13,613 nucleotides of DNA from an uncultured Lachnospiraceae bacterium (GTDB lineage: Bacteria > Bacillota > Clostridia > Lachnospirales > Lachnospiraceae), in contig CAJUFQ010000051.1 in the NCBI GenBank assembly GCA_910585625.1, positions 1 through 13,613 of the forward strand. Reading direction: 5' to 3'. Under the pieces are notes generated by a model. That model saw nothing but the letters and a program-made list of their open reading frames with translations. It did no database searches and was not told the DNA's origin. Made by a program: the position numbers and the translations under genes. Shown here in pieces: positions 1 to 5,383 of the stretch; position 1 is the first letter of the stretch, and every line of letters begins with the position of its first letter.

Positions 1-7
1 GCTTCAA

Positions 8-23
8 CTCCCTAAATCCCTCA
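8..23. repeat. 16-base direct repeat, copy 1
   Basis: CTCCCTAAATCCCTCA occurs here and again, identically and in the same orientation, at 7341-7356. Here it lies in gene-free DNA beyond the HD cassette. The second copy sits at the predicted purA transcription start. A rough estimate for a random sequence of this length gives a few hundredths of one expected chance 16-mer pair, so chance is unlikely but not excluded. It may be a fragment of a dispersed repeat. Confidence 0.5.
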
Positions 24-34
24 TTCTTGAGGGA
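17..34. repeat. Small perfect hairpin in the left intergenic region
   Basis: TCCCTCA (17-23) is the exact reverse complement of TGAGGGA (28-34), with loop TTCT. The left arm is part of a 16-base sequence that recurs upstream of purA. No T-run follows on either strand, so it is not an obvious terminator. Its function is unknown. Confidence 0.5.
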
Positions 35-66
35 CTTGGCTGCTTTGCTGCGCCGTGCGCTGATTT

Positions 67-108
67 GTCCTAAGGGGTACCAGGCTTGCCTGGGGGATTC
101 CTTAGGAC
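67..108. repeat. 42-base two-part hairpin
   Basis: GTCCTAAGG (67-75) pairs exactly with CCTTAGGAC (100-108). An inner stem CCAGG (80-84) pairs with CCTGG (89-93) around a CTTG loop. The two stems are separated by a 4x6 internal loop. The structure lacks a U-tail, so it looks like a folded RNA or repeat element rather than a terminator. Together with the hairpins at 17-34, 134-147 and 154-219, it accounts for most of the structure seen in this gene-free stretch. Confidence 0.55.
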
Positions 109-133
109 GGTCACGTAACGATATATTACTTCT

Positions 134-147
134 TGCGCGAATGCGCA
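134..147. repeat. Short GC-rich hairpin TGCGC-N4-GCGCA
   Basis: TGCGC (134-138) and GCGCA (143-147) are exact reverse complements around GAAT. It lies between two larger hairpins. It has no T-tract and no assigned function. Confidence 0.35.
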
Positions 148-153
148 TAATTG

Positions 154-219
154 TTTTTGTCTTATAGGGAAGACACTTTCACGCGTTAGCGTGACAAGGT
201 CTTTCCTATAAGACAAAAA
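154..219. repeat. 66-base near-perfect inverted repeat
   Basis: The arms at 154-174 and 199-219 (21 bases each) are reverse complements apart from one position, which would be a G-U pair in RNA. A second perfect stem, TCACGC (179-184) with GCGTGA (189-194), closes a GTTA loop, leaving only a 4x4 internal loop between the stems. The outer ends are T-rich on the 5' side and A-rich on the 3' side on both strands, so this is not a canonical intrinsic terminator. On the minus strand its 5' arm includes the T-tract of the terminator at 216-252, so the two structures share bases. It could be an extra RNA-stabilising hairpin, a miniature repeat element, or a structured RNA. Confidence 0.7.
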
Positions 220-252
220 AAGCAGCAAACCTACGAAAGGTTCCTGCTTTTT
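216..252 (-). terminator. Intrinsic terminator of the HD-domain operon
   Basis: On the minus strand, a few bases after the HD gene's stop codon, GCAG and CTGC form the base of a stem that continues inward as AACC/GGTT around a 7-base loop. It is followed by a run of seven T residues. Placement and shape fit a Rho-independent terminator closing the two-gene unit. The A-run before the stem could also serve leftward-moving plus-strand transcription, but no plus-strand gene is visible here. Confidence 0.85.
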
Positions 253-259
253 GTTATTT

Positions 260-1711
260 CTATGATGTTATAAGGGACTTTATATCCTGATGCATTTTCT
301 TAAAGTCATATTTTTTTCCTTTTTCCTCCAACACATAAATCCTGATGAATTCGCTTCTGTAATTCGCCAGCTTACTGACAATGGACAACCGGTCCCCCGC
401 AAGATAAGAAATCTCTCCGCTATCTGTATCGTACAGTTTAACGGCTTCCCGCAAAGCTTCCGAATCCGCATTTTTTTCTGACACTTTATAACTGTTATGT
501 ATCTTCTCAATCTCTATGGGAACAATCTGATATCCCCATCTGTCACTGCCAATAATCTGAGTGATTGTATCTGGGTTCTTCTTTAGTTCCCATTTTAAGA
601 CCGAAAATTCCGATGACGGTGATTCCTCATACAAGTCTTTCATCTCAAATATGACTTTCGGACGAATCCTGTCTCGGTACATCTCATACAGCCGCTTATA
701 TTCCTCATCTTCCGTTTTGTCATAATATTCTTTCAGACATACCTCCAGAAAAGAGTCATTAAATTTCAGGAAATCTTCCTCATTTACACTGTCTTGAATT
801 TTCTCCAGTGAATCGTACAAAAAACCACCGCTTTGGACTAATTTAATGTACATACACTTAACCATGCCTTCAAAAGCAGCGTTCGTCTTATGAAATATGA
901 CCTGTGAATAATGAAAATACCGCGACATCAGAAAATGTTCGACTACATGCTGCCCCTTTTTAATACAAGCCAAAACTTTATTATTTCTCTTTGGTAAACC
1001 AGGATCTTCCACAACTACCAACAGCCTCACTAAATACTGTAAATCAACCAGGCCGTATTTCACTCCTGTCTGGTAGGAATCGCGCAGTAAATAATCCAGC
1101 CTGTCCGCATCTAAACTTGAATGAAGTAACTGGGTATACACCATATTCCTTGATCCAAGCTCTCCTGTAAAAATGCTTCCAATCTCATCTGGATCCAAAC
1201 CATTTTTCTTTAGTATTCTGCTAATCAGACGATTATTGACAACAATATACTTACCCAAACGCTCATGATGTGCGGAATTGGAGTGAGAAGACGACATTTC
1301 ATATAAATGTTTTTTCTCTGATTGTTCTCCCAGCTCAATTATACTGTCCGCAATTTTATTGTCTTTGCGGTAACTGTACACACTCTCCCCTAAATGAGAA
1401 AGCGGATAATGACCGATGTCATGCAATAACGCGGCTGCACGCATCTTTACGGCATCTTCCTCCTCGAGCATTCCTTTCTTCAATAAATGGTCCGTCATCA
1501 GCCCCATAATATACAAGACGCCTAATGAATGGACATATCTGGAATGCTCTGCTCCCGGAAAAACAAAGTTGACCCTCGCCAACTGCCTCAGACCACGCAG
1601 ACGCTGAAAAATTGGTGTATCTATAATTTCTAATTCCATCTGCGTAATGGCAATCCCTCCATAGACCGGGTCATTAATATATTTAACGATTTTTAACCTA
1701 TCATCTCCCAC
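260..1711 (-). CDS. HD-domain phosphohydrolase, COG1078 (dGTPase/SAMHD1-like)
   Basis: This 483-residue protein is about the usual length for COG1078 HD phosphohydrolases, the group related to dNTP triphosphohydrolases. Visible metal-site motifs are H61 in the EHSRYVHSLG segment, H97-D98 (LLHDIGH), a second His-rich helix with H148-H149-E150, and D203 in the DADRLDYLLRDS signature. These residues suggest hydrolysis of (deoxy)nucleotides, but the substrate cannot be read from the sequence. The start is GTG, 2 bases after the stop of the preceding gene, with GGGAG 7 bases upstream, so translation is probably coupled. Base composition is lower in GC than the genes to the right (hand count of one 60-base row: 42%). 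The protein is cytosolic, with no signal or membrane segment. B. subtilis, as I recall, pairs a homologue (ywfO) with ywgA, which supports a functional pair. The family call is firm; the role is open. Confidence 0.88.
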   Translation of the reverse strand: MGDDRLKIVKYINDPVYGGIAITQMELEIIDTPIFQRLRGLRQLARVNFVFPGAEHSRYVHSLGVLYIMGLMTDHLLKKGMLEEEDAVKMRAAALLHDIGHYPLSHLGESVYSYRKDNKIADSIIELGEQSEKKHLYEMSSSHSNSAHHERLGKYIVVNNRLISRILKKNGLDPDEIGSIFTGELGSRNMVYTQLLHSSLDADRLDYLLRDSYQTGVKYGLVDLQYLVRLLVVVEDPGLPKRNNKVLACIKKGQHVVEHFLMSRYFHYSQVIFHKTNAAFEGMVKCMYIKLVQSGGFLYDSLEKIQDSVNEEDFLKFNDSFLEVCLKEYYDKTEDEEYKRLYEMYRDRIRPKVIFEMKDLYEESPSSEFSVLKWELKKNPDTITQIIGSDRWGYQIVPIEIEKIHNSYKVSEKNADSEALREAVKLYDTDSGEISYLAGDRLSIVSKLANYRSEFIRIYVLEEKGKKYDFKKMHQDIKSLITS

Positions 1712-1713
1712 TC

Positions 1714-2217
1714 TTATACTCCCATCTGAACAAACCCTCTCTTCGCAAGCACATCAAGTGCATAGTTACACTGTTCCTCGTTATATTGTGGTTTCTGTTC
1801 GATCAATGCCTTAAAAAGGCTGTCAGGCTTTTGATCAATGTTCCAATTTCGCGAATTTTTATAAATGTATAAGAGGGATGCCAGCAATTCATACCATGAA
1901 GCAACCCCAAAATCTTCTCTTTTATCCTCTAACAATGTATTAACCTGATTTATGTTATCTTCGGCGACTTTTGACAAATGATAATTGCTAAAATCATTGC
2001 TTGATAAAACCTCCAGGTTATTATAAATGTAACTTGTAAGGGATGGTGAATACGGCCCACGCACATACCAATTATATGTGTACCCCAAATCTGTCCCTAA
2101 AGATTGCAGCAGATAAATCTTTTTCTGGCAGATAAGCCTGTCATCAAAACTATCTTTGCTTACCGCCATTTTCTGAAATACAATACCATTTGCAATATCA
2201 ATATTATTCATCCCCAT
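1714..2217 (-). CDS. YwgA/Panacea (DUF4065)-like small protein, partner of the HD hydrolase
   Basis: This is a 167-residue soluble protein. Two stretches resemble the YwgA/phage-associated GepA group: a helix RLICQKKIYLLQ (27-38) and YNWYVRGPYSPSL (48-60), followed by a hydrophobic helix around 108-118 and a C-terminal helix ending LAKRGF. The 'QK-I-LL ... Y-W--GPYS--L' pattern is what I associate with YwgA and, more distantly, with Panacea-domain antitoxins. This assignment is from memory of motifs, not a search. ATG at 2217 has AAAGGA 7 bases upstream; ATG at 2211 is an alternative. It is the first gene of a two-gene unit with the HD hydrolase and is expressed from the promoter at 2339-2367. 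One sampled row is 37% GC against 62% in deoD next door, hinting at separate ancestry. It could be a regulator or antitoxin of the HD enzyme. Confidence 0.65.
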   Translation of the reverse strand: MGMNNIDIANGIVFQKMAVSKDSFDDRLICQKKIYLLQSLGTDLGYTYNWYVRGPYSPSLTSYIYNNLEVLSSNDFSNYHLSKVAEDNINQVNTLLEDKREDFGVASWYELLASLLYIYKNSRNWNIDQKPDSLFKALIEQKPQYNEEQCNYALDVLAKRGFVQMGV

Positions 2218-2319
2218 TACCTATTCCTTTCCCAGAAACAAACCGATACTATCCAGTTTGTGCTAAAACCTAGTCATTCCTTACCCAATCCTAATATATG
2301 CAAATACATTTAACGCTAT

Positions 2320-2337
2320 ACAGAACTTTTGTTCTGT
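2320..2337. promoter_or_regulatory. Putative LexA (SOS) box / operator over the transcription start
   Basis: ACAGAAC-TTTT-GTTCTGT is a perfect 7+7 palindrome. Its core GAAC-N4-GTTC (2323-2334) matches the conserved half-sites of the Firmicutes LexA/DinR box. The flanking bases are A and T rather than the C and G of the B. subtilis consensus. It begins immediately downstream of the -10 element of the YwgA-like/HD operon and covers the expected +1, an ideal position for repression. It could belong to another palindrome-binding repressor. Confidence 0.65.
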
Positions 2338-2338
2338 T

Positions 2339-2367
2339 ATTTTAACAAATAATCACGGTTCTGTCAA
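2339..2367 (-). promoter_or_regulatory. Promoter of the YwgA-like/HD operon
   Basis: On the minus strand, a consensus -35 TTGACA (2367-2362) is separated by exactly 17 bases from a -10 TAAAAT (2344-2339; 5 of 6 matches). It lies in the 184-base gap after deoD. The leader to the first ATG would be roughly 115 bases. No clear terminator separates it from deoD, so read-through may add basal expression. Confidence 0.85.
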
Positions 2368-2401
2368 AGAAAACCTTGTATGGCTCTCGCCAAAGACCAA
2401 A

Positions 2402-3121
2402 CTATTCCGCAACCCTCACCGCCGTCTCCAGCGCAATCTCTATCATCTTTCCAAACCCAAGCTGCCGCTGCTCAGAAGTCAGCTCCTGCGCGCGGTAGAG
2501 ATGGTCTGAGATGGTCAGGATGCAAAGCGCATGCTTTCCTGCCCTCGCCGCATTCAGGTAGAGCGCCCCGCTCTCCATCTCCACCGCCAGCACGCCCATC
2601 TTCTTATAGCAGTCCTTGGAACGTTCTGAGTAAAACGCATCCTCGGAAAGGATATTCCCTACCCTGACCTTTGTACCCAAATCTTTCGCACTCTCCACGG
2701 CTGTGCTTAACAGGCCGTAATCTGCCAGCGGAGCCAGATGCCCGGGACAGCCAAATTGGTCAGGATAATCAGAAACCACGGTCGCACCCATGCCGATTAC
2801 CACATCCATGACCTCCAAATCATCCTGGATTGCCCCGGCAGACCCCACCCGGATGATATTGTCGACATCGTAGAAATGAAACAGCTCGTAGGAATAAATA
2901 CCGATGGACGGCATTCCCATGCCCGATCCCATCACTGAAATTTCCTTCCCTTTGTATGTCCCGGTATAAGCCAGCATCCCGCGCACCTGGTTTACGCACC
3001 GTTTCTGTTCCAGGTAAGCCTCCGCGATAAATTTCGCCCGCAGCGGGTCTCCCGGCATCAATACAGTTTTTGCAAAATCGCCTTCCTTTGCTTCAATATG
3101 GGGCGTCGGTATATTTGCCAT
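2402..3121 (-). CDS. deoD: Purine nucleoside phosphorylase, DeoD type
   Basis: This 239-residue protein is the standard length for the hexameric bacterial DeoD family, which splits purine (deoxy)nucleosides with phosphate into free base and (deoxy)ribose 1-phosphate for salvage. Landmarks include H8 near the N-terminus, the phosphate-loop PGDPLRAK (G24, R28), R47, R91 in IRVGS, the ribose/base site VEMES (E181-E183), and S205-D206 in ISDH, matching the catalytic Asp of E. coli DeoD. The start is ATG at 3121 with AAGGAGGA 7 bases upstream. It is 75 bases downstream of azlD; no convincing separate promoter was found in that gap, so it may be transcribed with azlCD or from a promoter I could not recognise. 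Confidence 0.96.
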   Translation of the reverse strand: MANIPTPHIEAKEGDFAKTVLMPGDPLRAKFIAEAYLEQKRCVNQVRGMLAYTGTYKGKEISVMGSGMGMPSIGIYSYELFHFYDVDNIIRVGSAGAIQDDLEVMDVVIGMGATVVSDYPDQFGCPGHLAPLADYGLLSTAVESAKDLGTKVRVGNILSEDAFYSERSKDCYKKMGVLAVEMESGALYLNAARAGKHALCILTISDHLYRAQELTSEQRQLGFGKMIEIALETAVRVAE

Positions 3122-3196
3122 AATTTCGTCCTCCTTCTGAGATATATTTTATAAGCGTGCCTCATACTCCGGCACATCAAGTGCTGTGAAAACAAT

Positions 3197-3523
3197 CTAT
3201 ACAAGTCCCTCAAGCCATTCGGCAACACTAATCAGGAAAGCCGCCAGGCTTGCGCAGATGGCGACAGGGAACAGCCCTTTGCCACGGTATGCCAGCCCTA
3301 ATGCCGCAATCACGCCCACCGCCGCAGAAACAACCGAACCGGTCGCATAGAACACCGCCGGAAACGTCATGGCTCCCAGCACTGTGTATGGTATATAAGC
3401 CAGAAACGCACGGACATATTTATTATCAATCTTTTTGCGGAAAATCACAAACGGAGATACCCGGATAACGTAAGTCACGCCAAACATAACCAACAGATAA
3501 ATCCAAAACACTCCCACTCTCAT
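3197..3523 (-). CDS. azlD: AzlD branched-chain amino acid transport subunit
   Basis: This is a hydrophobic protein of about 108 residues with three to four membrane segments and the VIRVSPF motif near the end of helix 1, typical of AzlD. AzlC and AzlD together form a branched-chain amino acid exporter at the cell membrane. ATG at 3523 shares its A with the azlC stop (TGATG) and has AGGAGG 7 bases upstream. An in-frame GTG at 3526 would be only 4 bases from that Shine-Dalgarno and is less likely. The overlap indicates translational coupling with azlC. Confidence 0.9.
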   Translation of the reverse strand: MRVGVFWIYLLVMFGVTYVIRVSPFVIFRKKIDNKYVRAFLAYIPYTVLGAMTFPAVFYATGSVVSAAVGVIAALGLAYRGKGLFPVAICASLAAFLISVAEWLEGLV

Positions 3524-4230
3524 CACGCTTCCTCCTGTTCCTCGTCCTCCATGGGGAAGAAAAATGCCCCCAGCGCAGAGGCCGCCACTGCACAGATAAT
3601 GACGGCAAAGCCGCTGGAAATATTCTTAAGCCCCGGAAGATAAAACAGCGCAACGCTGAATGCCACTGCCAGCAGCGTAATTTTCAGGATGCGGCTGTCT
3701 TTCTTCATGGCTGGGACGATTATGGCAATAAACATCCCATAAATTGCCAGCCCGAGCGCATCCGTGACCATCTTAGGCAAGATATTCCCACAGACCGCCC
3801 CTGCCAGCGTACCGCCTGTCCAGCCCAGATAAGGCAGGACGGCAAGCCCCGCAAAATACTGGCTGCTGACCTCTCCCTTCCGGCTCATGGCGACAGCAAA
3901 AATCTCATCAGTAACTGCAAATCCCAGCAACGCCTTCCTGCCTGCACGAAAGTCCTTGTCCACTTTCTGTGACAAGGAAATACTCATTAAGGCATACCTT
4001 AGATTTATCACCAGCTGGGAAAGCGCCAGCTCTATGTAGGTCCCTGCCGCAGCCATAATATTAATCCCCGCAAACTGCCCGGCGGAAGTCAGGTTCATCA
4101 TGGACACCAAAAGCGCCTCCCACCACTGGAGCCCAGAAGAGACGGCTGCAAGCCCAAATGTAAAGGACACGGACAGATAGCCGATTCCGATTGCGCTCCC
4201 ATCCTTGATGCCCTGTGAAAACTGTTCCAT
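3523..4230 (-). CDS. azlC: AzlC branched-chain amino acid permease subunit
   Basis: This 235-residue integral membrane protein is of standard AzlC size. It contains the N-terminal 'G-GYLSVSFTFGLAAVSSGLQ' region, the SAGQFAGI segment, and the conserved NLRYALMSISLS motif (about residues 96-107), followed by further hydrophobic helices and an acidic C-terminal tail (EDEEQEE). The expected role is efflux of leucine, isoleucine, valine and analogues with AzlD. AGGAGG lies 10 bases before the ATG. It is the first gene of azlC-azlD(-deoD) and is divergent from the tRNA editing gene. It was recognised from family motifs without a search. Confidence 0.92.
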   Translation of the reverse strand: MEQFSQGIKDGSAIGIGYLSVSFTFGLAAVSSGLQWWEALLVSMMNLTSAGQFAGINIMAAAGTYIELALSQLVINLRYALMSISLSQKVDKDFRAGRKALLGFAVTDEIFAVAMSRKGEVSSQYFAGLAVLPYLGWTGGTLAGAVCGNILPKMVTDALGLAIYGMFIAIIVPAMKKDSRILKITLLAVAFSVALFYLPGLKNISSGFAVIICAVAASALGAFFFPMEDEEQEEA

Positions 4231-4256
4231 ATTTCATTTTCCTCCTGTCACGGTAT

Positions 4257-4285
4257 ATTGTATCACAATCAGGAAGCCAGGTAAA
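4257..4285 (-). promoter_or_regulatory. Promoter of azlCD
   Basis: On the minus strand, TTTACC (4285-4280; 4/6) is 17 bases from TACAAT (4262-4257; 5/6). A TG one base upstream makes an extended -10. It lies about 27 bases before the azlC ATG, giving a short leader with room for the Shine-Dalgarno but not for a T-box riboswitch. Confidence 0.7.
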
Positions 4286-4294
4286 TTATGAAAT

Positions 4295-4307
4295 GGGAAA
4301 ATATCCC
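4295..4307. promoter_or_regulatory. Candidate shared operator between divergent promoters
   Basis: GGGAAAATATCCC is a 13-base imperfect palindrome (5 of 6 pairs symmetric). It is centred in the 30 bases between the -35 boxes of azlCD and the prolyl-tRNA editing gene. A second inverted repeat, TTGAA-N7-TTCAA (4316-4332), covers the -35 of the plus-strand promoter. Either could bind a regulator acting on both genes. This is based on position and symmetry only. Confidence 0.35.
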
Positions 4308-4315
4308 GCTGTCTA

Positions 4316-4344
4316 TTGAAATTTATCTTCAAACGCGGTAGAAT
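4316..4344 (+). promoter_or_regulatory. Promoter of the prolyl-tRNA editing gene
   Basis: TTGAAA (4316-4321) and TAGAAT (4339-4344) are separated by 17 bases and each matches consensus at 5 of 6 or nearly so. The promoter lies 52 bases upstream of the ATG at 4397. Its position shows that the longer open frame from TTG at 4316 is not the real start. Confidence 0.75.
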
Positions 4345-4396
4345 GGCAACGCGGTTATTCTTGGACTTTTATACTGATACCACGGAGGGAATACAA

Positions 4397-4945
4397 ATGG
4401 ACATTTTACATGCGACAATTTGGGAAGGCAGGCCCGAAGACCCTGCCGGCAGGCTTGAAAAGGAACTGCGCGCTTATGACCTTCTGGATTCGCTGGGTAT
4501 CTGCTACCAGCGGATAGACCACGAAGCCTTGCCGACGATTGAAGCCTGCCAGGATGTAGACACACGCCTAAACACTCATGTATGCAAGAACCTGTTCTTA
4601 TGCAATACACAGAAAACTAATTTCTACCTTCTGATGATGCCAGGGGAAAAGAAATTCCAGACCAAGCTTGTCTCCAGGCAATTAGGCGTCGCAAGGCTGT
4701 CCTTTGCCCCTGAGGAGTACCTGGAACAGCTCTTAAGCCTTACGCCAGGTTCCGTCAGCGTCCTAGGGCTTATGAACGATGTAGGGCAGAACGTGCAGCT
4801 CCTTATAGACAAAGATCTGCTGGAAGAAGAATACATCGGATGCCATCCTTGCATCAACACCTCAAGCCTGCGGCTCTCTATGGAAGACCTGACCGGGAAA
4901 TACCTTCCGGCTGTGAACCACACGCCTATTTTCCTTTCTTTATAG
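4397..4945 (+). CDS. YbaK/ProX-type prolyl-tRNA editing deacylase (ProXp-ala / PrdX-like)
   Basis: This 182-residue protein is a single YbaK/aminoacyl-tRNA deacylase domain, the typical size for stand-alone ProXp-ala or PrdX. These proteins hydrolyse Ala (or similar small amino acids) mischarged onto tRNA-Pro. Motifs seen are T47 in ALPTIEA, the CKNLFLCN strand with conserved K64, the KFQTKLVSRQLG segment, and the GCHPCINTSSLRLSMEDL loop (H150, P151), all characteristic of the family. ATG at 4397 is chosen because GGAGGG lies 7 bases before it; an upstream in-frame TTG at 4316 lies within the promoter. It has its own promoter, divergent from azlCD. Substrate preference (Ala- versus Cys-tRNA) is inferred from overall similarity only. 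Confidence 0.88.
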   Translation: MDILHATIWEGRPEDPAGRLEKELRAYDLLDSLGICYQRIDHEALPTIEACQDVDTRLNTHVCKNLFLCNTQKTNFYLLMMPGEKKFQTKLVSRQLGVARLSFAPEEYLEQLLSLTPGSVSVLGLMNDVGQNVQLLIDKDLLEEEYIGCHPCINTSSLRLSMEDLTGKYLPAVNHTPIFLSL

Positions 4946-5054
4946 CAGGCAGAATCCACTTGCAAAACTGCCGTCTAGCGTCTATGATAAGGGAGTAACC
5001 CGGTAAACACAGGCAGGAACCCTTTTTTATCTATGACAAAGGTTAATAACGCAA

Positions 5055-5109
5055 AGCCACAGATAAAAGCCTTCCAACACGCGTTGCCCAGGCTGGCATC
5101 TCTGTGGCT
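5055..5109. repeat. 55-base nested hairpin upstream of the small membrane protein gene
   Basis: AGCCACAGA (5055-5063) pairs perfectly with TCTGTGGCT (5101-5109). An inner stem AGCCT (5068-5072) pairs with AGGCT (5090-5094) around a loop that itself holds an ACGCGT palindrome. There is no T-run on either side, so terminator function is doubtful. It sits 58 bases before the downstream ATG, inside the only 220-base gap on the plus strand. It could be a leader RNA structure or a small RNA. Elsewhere the gap holds only a weak AAGGG/CCCTT stem followed by six T residues (4989-5028), a poor terminator candidate for the upstream gene. Confidence 0.45.
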
Positions 5110-5167
5110 CAGATTCTGAAACGCTGACTGTATGATACTATATGTAATACTATTTAAGGAGCTTCGT

Positions 5168-5383
5168 ATGAAAAAAGTACAACAAATCCTCGCCATCCTA
5201 GGCATCCTCTTGCTGGTTGGCCTATACCTTCTGACTCTCATCCTGGCTATCCTGGGCAAGGACTTCTTCCCCATGTTCATGGCCGCGCTGTTTGCCAGCA
5301 TGGCCCTTCCCATCCTGATTTGGCTCTACGGATTCATCTACAAATGGATGAAAAAGAACTCCCGGCAGGATCAAGACATTTAA
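5168..5383 (+). CDS. Small two-helix membrane protein, unknown function
   Basis: This 71-residue peptide has a short basic start (MKK), hydrophobic helix 1 at about residues 7-29, a short GKDFFP turn, hydrophobic helix 2 at about 35-58, and a charged tail KKNSRQDQDI. I do not recognise a named family; small membrane proteins of this form are common in Lachnospiraceae. ATG at 5168 is chosen over an upstream in-frame ATG at 5132 because AAGGAG lies 6 bases before it. Its stop codon overlaps that of the convergent HAD gene within TTAA, and a strong intrinsic terminator begins 9 bases later. These make it a credible real gene. No clean promoter was recognised. Confidence 0.72.
   Translation: MKKVQQILAILGILLLVGLYLLTLILAILGKDFFPMFMAALFASMALPILIWLYGFIYKWMKKNSRQDQDI

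Noticed and set aside
2376..2400. TGGC-N4-GCCA followed by TTTTCTTT after deoD as a terminator
   Set aside because: The stem is only 4 bp and the T-rich stretch is displaced from it by several bases.
2619..2626. GAACGTTC palindrome inside deoD as a second LexA site
   Set aside because: It lacks the 4-base spacer of the LexA box and lies within coding sequence.
3122..3196. Overlapping short hairpins (GCAC-N5-GTGC and GTGCC-N9-GGCAC) and a TATAAA box between azlD and deoD
   Set aside because: Stems of 4-5 bp, and the nearest -35-like TTGATG is 21 bases from the -10; no convincing attenuator or promoter.
4316..4396. Longer open frame upstream of the prolyl-tRNA editing gene, starting at TTG
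   Set aside because: The TTG falls in the -35 box of a good promoter and has no Shine-Dalgarno; ATG at 4397 has GGAGGG at proper spacing and gives the normal family length.
4989..5028. AAGGG/CCCTT stem followed by six T residues as a terminator for the tRNA editing gene
   Set aside because: The stem is only 5 bp with a loop of about 26 bases; too weak to call as a terminator.
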